A DNA stretch of 64,000 nucleotides from contig NZ_JACNYL010000001.1 in the NCBI RefSeq assembly GCF_014692525.1, positions 1,054,001-1,118,000 of the forward strand, written 5' to 3'. Each line of letters opens with the position of its first letter. Position 1 is the stretch's first letter. The notes beneath the pieces were generated by a model. That model saw only the letters and a program-made list of their open reading frames with translations, did not search any database and was not told the origin of the DNA. This document shows, piece by piece, positions 34,110 through 43,600 of the stretch. Both the position numbers and the translations under genes were made by a program. Source of the DNA: Sphingobacterium chuzhouense (GTDB lineage: Bacteria > Bacteroidota > Bacteroidia > Sphingobacteriales > Sphingobacteriaceae).

Positions 34110-36032
34110 ATGGCAAGATTAAACTTATTGGAGGAGACTCGTTTTGAGCGTGTACCGGTAAAAGTGTACGCTAATCAAAATGAAGCCTCTATGGATGTTG
34201 CTAATCGTATAGCTACCATCATCAAAGAAAAGCAGGCAAAAGGCGAGACGGCAGTACTAGGTCTGGCTACCGGCGCTACGCCTGTTAAAGTGTATAAAGA
34301 ATTAGTCCGTCTTCACAAAGAAGAGGGGTTAAGCTTTAAGAATGTTGTCACATTCAATTTGGACGAGTATTATCCCATGAAACCTGATGCTCCCCAAAGT
34401 TATGTGGCCTTCATGAACAAAAATCTGTTCGACCATATTGATGTTCCTAAAGAGAGTATCAATATCCCCGATGGTACATTGCCAGAGGATGCTATACACG
34501 CCTATTGTGAAGCATATGAGCAGAAAATATCCAATTTAGGAGGCATTGACATTCAGCTTCTCGGTATTGGCCGGACAGGGCATATCGGATTTAACGAACC
34601 GGGGTCAGCACCAAACTCAGGTACCCGTCTGGTTGTATTAGATGATCTGACACGCCGCGACGCTTCCCGTGATTTCGGAGGTAAAGAAAATGTGCCTACT
34701 AAAGCGATAACGATGGGAGTTGGAACAATCTTCAAGGCGAAAGAGATTGTGCTCATGGCTTGGAATGAGAAAAAAGCAGAAATTGTAAAAAAGGCTGTAG
34801 AAGGCGAAATATCTTCTGACATTCCGGCAACATATCTTCAGCTTTCCAATTCCGTGGAGTTTATATTGGATACGGACGCCGCTTCACAATTGACACGATT
34901 TGACTTACCTTGGTTAGCACACGAGGTAACATGGACGGATACATTGATAAAAAAAGCGGTTGTATGGTTATCATTGAAATTGAATAAAGCCATTTTAAAG
35001 CTAACCGATGACGATTACAACAATAACGGTATGGCTCAACTTGTGACAGAGAAAGGTCCGGCATACAGCATCAATATCAAGATATTTAACGAATTACAGC
35101 ATACCATTACAGGCTGGCCTGGAGGAAAACCTGGGGTAGATGACACGAATCGACCAGAAAGAGCAGAACCAGGACATAAAAATGTTATCCTATTCTCCCC
35201 TCATCCCGATGATGATGTCATTTCTATGGGGGGAACGTTTATACGTTTGGCTGATCAGGGACATAATGTACATGTTGCTTATCAAACTTCAGGCAATACG
35301 GCGGTTTGGGACGATGATGTCTTACGCTATCTGGAGTTTGTCCAAGATTTTGCGGTTGCTGTAGATGACGACAACGGTGTTACGGCCAAAATCTACAATG
35401 AAGCGAAAGAATTTTTCAAAACAAAACAGCCAAACCAGGTCGATCCAGAAATCATCCGAACAATTAAAGCTTTTATTCGCAAAGGAGAGGCCATTGCGGG
35501 CGCACGTTTTGTGGGGCTTCCAGATAGTAACATTCATTTCCAAGATTTACCTTTCTATGATCGCGGTAAATTTTCTAAAGATGTTTCCTATGAAGACGAT
35601 ATCCAACAAACCATGGAATTACTTCGAAAAGTGAAGCCGCATCAGGTATTTGCTGCTGGTGACTTTGCCGATCCGCATGGAACGCATAGAGTATGTTTTG
35701 ATATCATCTTCGAAGCTTTAAAACGACTATCGAAGACCGATGAGTGGACAAGAGATTGTTGGTTATGGCTATACAGAGGAGCTTGGCATGAATATCCGAT
35801 CCACGAAATTGAAATGGCAGTTCCACTTTCTCCACAAGAGGTAAAACGCAAGCGTCTTGCTATCTTTAAGCACCAATCACAAAAAGATGTGCCTGTGTTC
35901 CCGGGGGATGATCCACGTGAGTTTTGGGTACGTGCCGAAGATCGTACAAGTGAAACGGCAGAGCTTTATCATAAACTAGGATTGGCAGACTACGAAGCTA
36001 TTGAAGCCTTTGTGAGATGGAAATTTGATTAA
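34110..36032 (+). CDS. nagB: Glucosamine-6-phosphate deaminase fused to PIG-L/LmbE-type deacetylase domain
   Basis: A 640-residue two-domain protein. Residues ~1-265 are NagB, converting glucosamine-6-P to fructose-6-P and ammonia: FNLDEYYPM with D85, GIGRTGHIGFNEPGS with H158 and E163. Residues ~350-640 are a PIG-L/LmbE zinc deacetylase fold with H365-P-D-D-D and a later DPHGTHR (H523/H526) completing the metal site. A chain that both deacetylates an N-acetylglucosamine derivative and deaminates the product would be economical. The fusion is known in Bacteroidota annotation, but the deacetylase substrate is not settled. Single gene with its own promoter; it converges with an AraC gene, overlapping it by 4 bp. 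Confidence 0.9.
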   Translation: MARLNLLEETRFERVPVKVYANQNEASMDVANRIATIIKEKQAKGETAVLGLATGATPVKVYKELVRLHKEEGLSFKNVVTFNLDEYYPMKPDAPQSYVAFMNKNLFDHIDVPKESINIPDGTLPEDAIHAYCEAYEQKISNLGGIDIQLLGIGRTGHIGFNEPGSAPNSGTRLVVLDDLTRRDASRDFGGKENVPTKAITMGVGTIFKAKEIVLMAWNEKKAEIVKKAVEGEISSDIPATYLQLSNSVEFILDTDAASQLTRFDLPWLAHEVTWTDTLIKKAVVWLSLKLNKAILKLTDDDYNNNGMAQLVTEKGPAYSINIKIFNELQHTITGWPGGKPGVDDTNRPERAEPGHKNVILFSPHPDDDVISMGGTFIRLADQGHNVHVAYQTSGNTAVWDDDVLRYLEFVQDFAVAVDDDNGVTAKIYNEAKEFFKTKQPNQVDPEIIRTIKAFIRKGEAIAGARFVGLPDSNIHFQDLPFYDRGKFSKDVSYEDDIQQTMELLRKVKPHQVFAAGDFADPHGTHRVCFDIIFEALKRLSKTDEWTRDCWLWLYRGAWHEYPIHEIEMAVPLSPQEVKRKRLAIFKHQSQKDVPVFPGDDPREFWVRAEDRTSETAELYHKLGLADYEAIEAFVRWKFD

Positions 36033-36907
36033 AAAATATGCCCCAATTCCATCAAAATTTCAGTTCCTTGTTGGAGAAGAAAGCTGTATTTTAAGGAATT
36101 GGGGATAAAACCAAAATATTTTTTAAAAGTGGTCGTGAAATGGGTAGAATGCTTGTAACCCGTCATTCGAGCCACATCTGATACTCGGTAGTTACCTGTA
36201 AGAATAAGTTCTTTGGCATATTCCATTTTTTGCTCCATAATGTAGTTCATTACTGTTTTTCCAAAATATTGCTTAAAATATTTTTTCAGATATTGAACAT
36301 TCGTACCTACCTGTTTGGCTAATTCTGGTATACTGTGATTCTTCGACAAATCTGCTTCAATAATCTCTTTGACAAGTAGGATTTTCTCATAATGATCTTT
36401 CATCACGATTACCTGCTGTGTATTTTTGCTTTCTACTGCGAGTGATTCTATCTGATGAAATATAATTTCCAAGATAACCAACTCTGAGCGCATCTTGTAA
36501 AGCAAATCCATTTTCGGCAATGATTCCAGCTGTTCGAATAAAAGCCTAAAACGTGTATCACTCTTCGTCATAAAACCTTTTGCAAACCTCACGGATTCTT
36601 GTTGGTATTTATCATGAAAAAAGTGGAGGTTTTCTGGTGCAATCAATACAATGACAAGACGATTACATTCATCTTCGCTCCGTATTTCAATAGTACTGTG
36701 CGCGTCGAGATAATGAATAACATTATGCCCTTCCGGCAAAACGCACGAATCATGAGATAATCTGTAATGAACGGTTTGCGAACAATTATGGGAAAGAATG
36801 TTGATATAACATGCTTTTTCTGTCTGATAAGAAAACAGCGCATTTCCTTTAATATATTGATGTTGAAAAGCGTATTGCGTAACGGTCAATGCACAACTAT
36901 TCTCCAT
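36029..36907 (-). CDS. AraC family transcriptional regulator
   Basis: A 292-residue regulator from the ATG at 36907 (the frame extends to a TTG at 36931, rejected because a good promoter sits just upstream). A poorly conserved N-terminal sensing domain is followed by the AraC double HTH in the last ~100 residues: HSIPELAKQVGTNVQYLKKY and YRVSDVARMTGYKHSTHFTT, then FKKYFGFIPNSLKYS. Its position next to the NagB fusion could indicate amino-sugar control, but the genes converge, and the target is unknown. Confidence 0.87.
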   Translation of the reverse strand: MENSCALTVTQYAFQHQYIKGNALFSYQTEKACYINILSHNCSQTVHYRLSHDSCVLPEGHNVIHYLDAHSTIEIRSEDECNRLVIVLIAPENLHFFHDKYQQESVRFAKGFMTKSDTRFRLLFEQLESLPKMDLLYKMRSELVILEIIFHQIESLAVESKNTQQVIVMKDHYEKILLVKEIIEADLSKNHSIPELAKQVGTNVQYLKKYFKQYFGKTVMNYIMEQKMEYAKELILTGNYRVSDVARMTGYKHSTHFTTTFKKYFGFIPNSLKYSFLLQQGTEILMELGHIF

Positions 36908-36932
36908 TTTATTTAGATCGATTCTACACAAA

Positions 36933-36963
36933 CAAATATAGTCATATTTTTATTGTAGCCAAA
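36933..36963 (-). promoter_or_regulatory. Consensus promoter of the AraC gene
   Basis: On the minus strand TTTG (36960-36963) and TATATTTG (36933-36940) are separated by 19 bp, an exact Bacteroidota promoter. A start near 36926 leaves a ~19-nt leader and fixes the ATG at 36907 as the start codon. Confidence 0.65.
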
Positions 36964-37032
36964 TTTGGAGTTCACTTACACTCAATTTACAATGTGCTGA
37001 CTAGAGATAACGTCCAGAAAATAGAAAATCTC

Positions 37033-37040
37033 TATCTTTG
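37033..37040 (+). promoter_or_regulatory. -7 element of the TlpA-like gene
   Basis: TATCTTTG matches TAnnTTTG exactly, 15 bp before the first ATG at 37056, implying a very short leader. No clear -33 box. Confidence 0.5.
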
Positions 37041-37055
37041 AATAAATAAAAAGAG

Positions 37056-37739
37056 ATGATGATGAGAAAATTTGTAGCACTGCTCCTATTCACCATACCA
37101 GCCCTTCTTTTCGCTCAGATCAAGGAAACCAAAGAAGAGCTTATCGCACAGGTAAAAGCCAACCCTTCCAGTGTTGAAACACTGAAAACTATACAGCGGG
37201 TGGGCGGATACAATCCCGATTATAAAGAGCTGCGGAAATTATTTAAAGGTTTAGACAAGACTGTACGCCGGTCAGCACAAGGCAAGCAGTTTGATTACTA
37301 CCTTAAACGTTTGGAGAACTCTTCCGTAGGTAAAAAGGCGCCTGCCATCACCCAGCTTACCCCTGAAGGCGAACCTTTCTCTCTTTCGGACTTGCGTGGT
37401 AAATATGTGCTGATTGAATTCTGGGCTTCCTGGTGTCCGGATTGCCGTAGAGAAAACCCTAACTTGGTCAGGACATATGCTGAATTTAAAGACAAGAATT
37501 TTGATATCTTGGGTGTTTCTTTTGACCGTAAGCTTGACGATTGGGTCGCTGCTATTGAAAAAGATAAGTTAATCTGGAAACATATTTCCGATTTACAATC
37601 GTGGCAGAATGCGGCAGGAACGTTATACGGCGTACGCGCGATTCCACAGAATATTCTCGTTGATCCGAAGGGTATCATCGTGGCTCGCAACCTACATGGC
37701 GAAGAGCTGAATGCAATGTTGAGAGATATGCTGAAGTAA
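37056..37739 (+). CDS. TlpA-like thiol-disulfide oxidoreductase
   Basis: Exported 227-residue thioredoxin-fold protein. Signal peptide at residues 1-20 (FVALLLFTIPALLFAQ), a short helical region to ~88, then a TlpA/ResA-type domain with active site W126-C127-P-D-C130 and the cis-proline loop region GVRAIPQNILVDPKG. Such proteins keep cysteines reduced in the periplasm, for example for cytochrome maturation. Three consecutive ATG codons (37056, 37059, 37062) all fit. It is a single gene, convergent with the DUF808 gene across a weak hairpin. Confidence 0.9.
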   Translation: MMMRKFVALLLFTIPALLFAQIKETKEELIAQVKANPSSVETLKTIQRVGGYNPDYKELRKLFKGLDKTVRRSAQGKQFDYYLKRLENSSVGKKAPAITQLTPEGEPFSLSDLRGKYVLIEFWASWCPDCRRENPNLVRTYAEFKDKNFDILGVSFDRKLDDWVAAIEKDKLIWKHISDLQSWQNAAGTLYGVRAIPQNILVDPKGIIVARNLHGEELNAMLRDMLK

Positions 37740-37751
37740 ATAAATTTTTCC

Positions 37752-37781
37752 GTAAGGTACAAAGTTCTGTACCGCGCTTAC
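37752..37781. terminator. Weak bidirectional hairpin between tlpA-like and DUF808 genes
   Basis: GTAAGGTAC (37752-37760) can pair with GTACC plus CTTAC (37769-37781) around an internal GCG bulge. It lies between two convergent stops, where a terminator is expected, but the stem is imperfect. Confidence 0.4.
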
Positions 37782-37784
37782 TTT

Positions 37785-38651
37785 CTATCCTTTACTCCTC
37801 ACAAACACCTTCTTCGCGAATGACACAACCGCAACAACGAATATCCCCGCTATCAATCCCACAGAAAATTCCTTAATAATAGCGGGTAACGATGGAAAAA
37901 GATGATGGATATAGTCGATATTATGTACAAAGATACCGCCTGAAACCAATATCAGTGCAATAGTACCTATAACCGCCAACGCTTTAATAATCACTGGCAA
38001 GGATTTCACCAATAAATGCCCCAAACGAGACGAAAAACCTTTTCCATTTCCATACTTAATGAGCTTATAACCGGTATCATCCATACGAACAATAAGTGCA
38101 ACAATCCCATAAACACCTACAGTTGCCAGCAGAGCCACAACAGACACCGTAATAATCTGTATGGTCAAGGTTCTGTCCAGAACCGTGCCTAACGCGATGA
38201 TAACAATCTCAACCGAAAGGATAAAATCGGTTGTTATCGCTGACCTGATTTTTGCTTTTTCTACTTCTACACTCTCTTCTTCCTTTTGCTCAACCGCGGG
38301 TGTCTCATCTTTCGATCGATGAAAGAAATATTCGATAATTTTTTCCGCTCCTTCATAAGCAAGATAGAAACCTCCTAAAATCAAAGCGACTTTTATAGCA
38401 ATTGGAAAAAAAGCGTTTAGCAATAATGCAATAGGAACGATAATAAGCTTATTGAGGAACGAGCCTTTTGTTATTGCCCATAAAACCGGTATCTCTCGGG
38501 ATGCTAAAAAGCCAGTTGCTTTCTCCGCATTGACAGCCAAATCATCGCCCAAAATCCCTGCGGTTTTGCGAGTCGCAACTTTAGCCGTCACCGCTACATC
38601 GTCCATTAGTGCCGCGATATCGTCTAAAATCGCAAAAATACCTGATGCCAT
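37785..38651 (-). CDS. DUF808 family inner-membrane protein
   Basis: A 288-residue multi-span membrane protein of the DUF808/YedI family. It opens with GIFAILDDIAALMDDVAVTA and continues KTAGILGDDLAVNAEKATGF, both diagnostic of the family. Further down are several hydrophobic helices (LIIVPIALLLNAFFP; AVIGTIALILVSGGIFVHN; VGLIAGIFVVAVVSF) with a charged acidic cytoplasmic stretch near 115-130. Function is unknown. It stands alone between the TlpA-like gene and the PUL sigma factor. Confidence 0.9.
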   Translation of the reverse strand: MASGIFAILDDIAALMDDVAVTAKVATRKTAGILGDDLAVNAEKATGFLASREIPVLWAITKGSFLNKLIIVPIALLLNAFFPIAIKVALILGGFYLAYEGAEKIIEYFFHRSKDETPAVEQKEEESVEVEKAKIRSAITTDFILSVEIVIIALGTVLDRTLTIQIITVSVVALLATVGVYGIVALIVRMDDTGYKLIKYGNGKGFSSRLGHLLVKSLPVIIKALAVIGTIALILVSGGIFVHNIDYIHHLFPSLPAIIKEFSVGLIAGIFVVAVVSFAKKVFVRSKG

Positions 38652-38765
38652 ATTACTTTAAAATATAAAGGCTAAAATAGAAAATAATCTTATATTTAAA
38701 ATTGTAGTTTTGGTTTTTATAACTTTACAACTACTGGCTTGCAACATTAATCTTCTTTTATAAAC

Positions 38766-39320
38766 GTGGAGTCTAAAAACAATCATATTCAATGGAAAAA
38801 GATCGTACATGCAATTGCTGATAAGCGTGATGAAGAAGCTTTTAAAACTCTTTTTTTGCATTTTTATGATGATCTTACCCATTTTTCCACATCAATAATA
38901 CAAGACGAAACAATTGCGGAAGACTTGGTCGCAGAATTAATGATGAAAGTCTGGCTTATGGGAGAAAACTTATTAAAAGTAAAAAATATAAAAACCTATC
39001 TTTTTATTGCCATCAAGAATCTTTCACTCAACGTTCTGGCTAAAAATAAAGTTATATCATCCACTCCACTTGCTTCCTATGACTTATCTACTGTTAATAG
39101 TCCTGAGGAAATTCTAATTCATAAAGAAATTACCTTACATATAGATGCAGTTATTGAAGCTCTCCCTCCAAAATGTAAGATGGCTTTCATATTAGTGAAG
39201 GACAATGCCTGCTCCTATAAAGAAGCTGCCGCTATTATGGAAGTAAGCACCAACACAATAGACCGCCATATCCAAATCGCTTTACGTAAAATTCAAGTAG
39301 CCTTAGAAAAAATCAAATAG
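38766..39320 (+). CDS. ECF RNA polymerase sigma factor of a SusCD locus
   Basis: A 184-residue ECF sigma factor of the FecI-like Bacteroidota group. Region 2 near 25-85 (FKTLFLHFYDDLTHF, AEDLVAELMMKVWL) and region 4 near 130-180 (LPPKCKMAFILVKDNACSYK; STNTIDRHIQIALRKIQ) are both present. It begins with GTG at 38766; no in-frame ATG exists before residue 55. The following genes encode its FecR anti-sigma and a SusC with an STN domain, so glycan binding at the outer membrane should release it to transcribe the locus. Confidence 0.92.
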   Translation: MESKNNHIQWKKIVHAIADKRDEEAFKTLFLHFYDDLTHFSTSIIQDETIAEDLVAELMMKVWLMGENLLKVKNIKTYLFIAIKNLSLNVLAKNKVISSTPLASYDLSTVNSPEEILIHKEITLHIDAVIEALPPKCKMAFILVKDNACSYKEAAAIMEVSTNTIDRHIQIALRKIQVALEKIK

Positions 39321-39407
39321 CTCATTTTCAGAAAATTATAAAAAATATATCTTTTCTGTTGGTGAAAAGTCTTGTAGATTTTGTCTTATATTAAAACACG
39401 ATGTATT

Positions 39408-40493
39408 ATGCCTATTGAAGATAATCGTTTTTACGAATTAATCGCCAAATACTTACGTCAAGATATAAATGACGAAGAACGGGACACTTTATTCGCAGAA
39501 ATTGCTTCCGATGAAGGAAGGAGGATAGTTTTTGATAAGCTCACAAAATCATCAAAAAAAACGAGTGCAAAGGAAACTTTAGCCTTTAAATATGCACGTT
39601 TACAAGACAAAATATCTCAAACATCACCTCATGTAGGAGAAGAGGTAATCAGATATTCAAAAACTACCCGGACTTTTTGGTGGTATGCCGCCGCTTCTGT
39701 TTTATTGATTATAGGTATTACCACTCTTTTTTATGGAAACCTTATCTTAAAAAACGATTCCATAACAACGATTCTAGTTGAAGTTCCCAAAGGAGAGAAA
39801 AAAATCGTAACCATGCCTGATGGCACACAAATTTGGTTAAATGGAGGAAGCGTTATCCAATATTCCTCTACTTTCGGAAAAAAAGATCGAAATATTATCC
39901 TTTCTGGGGAAGCTTATTTCACCGTAACCAAGAACAGTACACTTCCTATGGTAGTCGAAGCAAAACAGGTTAAAGTTGAAGTATTAGGCACTATATTTAA
40001 TATCCGTGCATATGAGGATGAACCGAAGGTAGAAACGGTACTCGTTGAAGGAAAAGTCCAGCTTTATATTAATAATGATAAAAGCGAGCTTCATACTATG
40101 GCACCAGGCGATATCATTGAGATAGCTCCCCGAAAACCTGCACCTCTTACCGATAATAATCACGATACAACTTTCCTGTCTATCAAAAAAATAAACGATG
40201 ATTTTGTGCTAACAAAAAAACATTTCGCGAACACACAGGAGCAGGGTTTGCCGGCTGCAGTTGCTTGGAAAGATGATATTCTTGTATTTGATAATGAACC
40301 GCTTGCCTCTGCCATATCTAAAATCGAAAAGTGGTACAATGTGGAAATTAACGTCACGAATCCCACGTTAAACACCCTCCGTATTAGTGGTACTTTTGAG
40401 GAAGATTCAGTTGAACAATTATTATCCATTTTAAAAATTACCGGAGCCACTTTTGAATACCGTATCGGTAAAGATGGAATAACACTTTATTAA
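39408..40493 (+). CDS. FecR-type anti-sigma factor
   Basis: A 361-residue inner-membrane signal protein. ATG 39408 is chosen over a TTG at 39381. The N-terminal cytoplasmic part binds sigma; one membrane helix lies near 86-108 (FWWYAAASVLLIIGITTLFY); the periplasmic FecR domain follows (VPKGEKKIVTMPDGTQIWLN; VLGTIFNIRAYEDEP), and then a DUF4974 domain near 285-361 (FDNEPLASAISKIEKWYNV). Partner of the preceding ECF sigma and of the STN domain of the SusC downstream. Confidence 0.93.
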   Translation: MPIEDNRFYELIAKYLRQDINDEERDTLFAEIASDEGRRIVFDKLTKSSKKTSAKETLAFKYARLQDKISQTSPHVGEEVIRYSKTTRTFWWYAAASVLLIIGITTLFYGNLILKNDSITTILVEVPKGEKKIVTMPDGTQIWLNGGSVIQYSSTFGKKDRNIILSGEAYFTVTKNSTLPMVVEAKQVKVEVLGTIFNIRAYEDEPKVETVLVEGKVQLYINNDKSELHTMAPGDIIEIAPRKPAPLTDNNHDTTFLSIKKINDDFVLTKKHFANTQEQGLPAAVAWKDDILVFDNEPLASAISKIEKWYNVEINVTNPTLNTLRISGTFEEDSVEQLLSILKITGATFEYRIGKDGITLY

Positions 40494-40548
40494 TCATAAA
40501 ATCTAAATGAGCATGATGAAAAAGACATAACATGAAGTTCTACTAAAA

Positions 40549-40574
40549 AAGGACACATCCAGTGATGTATCCTT
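40549..40574 (+). promoter_or_regulatory. Hairpin in the fecR-susC intergenic leader
   Basis: An 11-bp stem with one mismatch (40549-40559 with 40564-40574) and CAGT loop. A second inverted repeat, AAGCAC (40590-40595) with GTGCTT (40615-40620), follows it. Both lie in the 154-bp gap before susC. They could separate regulator expression from that of the transport genes, by partial termination or processing. No T-run is strong enough to call a terminator. Confidence 0.4.
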
Positions 40575-40647
40575 GTCAATTTAAAAACAAAGCACCTAGC
40601 CCTGAGAAAGTAAAGTGCTTATTTATAAATCTATTAATACCAAAAGT

Positions 40648-43600
40648 ATGAAAATTTATTTACATGCCAGAGAGGGCATTGTACCTATTTACCTTTACAA
40701 AACATTATTGATGACGAAGCTAATTATCTGCCTCATTTTCATATTTTCCATCAGAACCTTTGCAACACCTTCCATAGCCCAGGAGAAGGTGTCCATTCGA
40801 TTGGAACGTACGGATTTAAAGAACGTCATTAAAAGCATTGAAAAACAGACAAAGGTTCGTTTTATTTATATCGACAATCTCCTGAATAATACTGTTGCTA
40901 ATGTTCATGCAACCAACCAGCCCTGGACACATGTATTACTCCCATTATTAAGTAACGCAGGGCTAAGCATAAAGAAACTTGACGATCAACGGATGGTCAT
41001 TCAACCGTTAAAGAATAAACAAGAGGGATATCCGGTAACGGGTTTGGTGGTGGATATAAGTGGCAAGCCCCTCACGGGAGTAAGTATTATTGAAAAATCT
41101 TCGGAAAGGGGTACAAGTACAGACGAAACGGGGCGTTTCAGTCTGAATGCGAGCAATGATCAGGCGACAATTGTTATTTCTTTTATAGGATACCTGACAC
41201 AGGAAGTTCCAGTCTCTTCCCAAGAAATACGTGTCGTATTGGAAGAAGACTTAACATCGTTAGAAGAAATTGTTGTTGTCGGATTTGGTACACAGAAAAA
41301 AGCGAACCTCACAGGAGCAGTGTCCTCTGTGGACATGGACAAAGTCCTAGGCGACCGTCCTGTTAGCAGCGCATCTCAAGCTCTGCAGGGAGCACTACCG
41401 GGTATGCAGGTCACATTTGGAAGTGGACGCCCTGGTCAATCCACAAATCTAAATATCAGAGGTGAGACTTCCATTAACGGAGGGGCGCCATTGGTGTTGG
41501 TAGATAACGTACCTATGAACATAGATGATGTCAATCCCAAAGATATACAAAATGTCACGGTACTAAAAGACGCTGCAGCTTCATCAATATACGGCGCCAG
41601 GGCCGCATTCGGTGTCATTCTAATCACAACCAAAAAAGCAGGACGAAACCAACCTACCAGATTCAATTATTCCACAAATTTAACCTGGTCTACACCCACT
41701 ACACTGCCGGAGAAAGCATCGCCGTTAGAATTTGTACAAGGATTGAAAGATTTCGGCAACACAACAAATTGGGCAGGACAAAATGTGGAGACTTGGTTGG
41801 GTCTCCTAGAAGAATATCAAGCTGATCCATCCTTATATCCTGACGGAATTACGACAGTGGGTGGTACGCGATACCCCCTACAGGAACATGATATGTATGG
41901 TGCCGTATTTACGACAGGAAAAGAGCAATTGCACAATCTTTCGTTTAGTGGTGGTAGTGAAAGAATTGCCTATCGTTTGTCGGGTATGTATGCCGATGAA
42001 GACGGTATTATGCTAACCAATAAGGATCGCTACAAACGCTATAATCTTAATGCTTATGTCAATACCGAACTATTCAAAAACTTCAATGCCAGTGCTAACA
42101 TTTTGTATAAAAATGATAATCGCACTACACCCATGAACATGGGAGAAATGTTTTATCGTGCCATTACGCATAGCTCCTACGTTAATCCAGGATATGACAT
42201 CGCGCCGGATGGTACATCTATTCCTTACGGTACACCTAACAATTATCTGAAATACGAAGACCCTACGAAAAACTATAATGACGATTTGCGTCTTTTCGGA
42301 AAATTAGAATATAATCCGTTGCGAGGTTTGAATATTACTGCAGAATATACATTCAACAAGAATAACACCAATAGGCAGTATTATCAGGTTAGACATACCT
42401 ATATGAACCCAAATAACTATACCGAAGAGCATTTATTTAACAACGAATATTACGAACGTACGAGTGGCATCACCAATTATAACGCGCTGAATCTATACGC
42501 AAACTACGAGCACTCGCTGAGCGATCATAACTTTAAATATCTCTTAGGTACCAATTATGAGAAAAGTCATACAGAAAGTTACTGGGCTACACGTTATGAC
42601 CTGTTAAGCCCTACTTCTCCTTCACTTGGGACAAGTACCGGAAACCAGTTGGTTGGCGATTCCTTTGGTCAATATGCGGTACTAGGCTACTTTGGTCGTA
42701 TAAACTACGATTACAAAAGCAGATATCTGCTCGAGATCAATGGGCGATTGGATGGCTCTTCCCGCTTTCAAGAGGGTTCTAGGTTCGGTTTTTTCCCCTC
42801 AATATCAGCCGGATGGAATATCAGCGAAGAGCCTTTCATGGCTAATTTAAGGAATACGGTACCTTTGCTCAAGTTCCGGGGTTCTTTTGGTGAAATAGGA
42901 AACCAAGTGGTACGAAACCCGGATGGAACTGAGGTATATTTCCCTGTAACCCCAGAAATGACCGCGACGAATACCAATTGGATAAACCCCGAGACAAACA
43001 TCCGGTATCTGGCAATTAATCCACCAAACTTAGTTTCTTCTACCTTTACATGGGAAGCTGTCAGAACATTAAATGTCGGCGTAGATATCGGACTTTTCAA
43101 CAGTAAACTTAACACCAGTTTCGATTGGTTTCGCCGACAAACAATCGGTATGCTTTTTCGAGGAGCAGATTTACCAGCTGTGCTAGGGGCTGAACCTCCT
43201 TTCCAGAACGTTACAGATTTAGCGTCCAAAGGTTGGGAATGGGAATTATCCTGGCGAGACAAGATCAGTGAGTTTTCATATAGTATAGGCTTCAATCTAT
43301 CCGACAATAAGGGAATTATTACCCGAATAAATAACAGCGCGGGACTCATCGATGGATATTACCTAAATAAAGAAATTGGTGAAATCTGGGGATATGTCAC
43401 CGATGGATTCTATACGGTTGATGATTTTGTGGAAGGGACACTCGACAATAATCTCATGAATGGTCAATTAAAAGATGGTATCCCCTATTTTAACGGTGTA
43501 GCCCAAAATCCCGGTGATGTTAAATACCAAGATCTAAATAATGATGGTATTATATTCTCCGGGAATGGCACCTTGTCTGACCCGGGAGATATGCGGGTCA

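Noticed and set aside
37298-37762. 154-residue minus-strand open frame
   Set aside because: Antisense to the TlpA-like gene, which has a clear signal peptide and WCPDC site.
42768-43349. 193-residue minus-strand open frame
   Set aside because: Antisense to susC, with no start context or recognisable domain.
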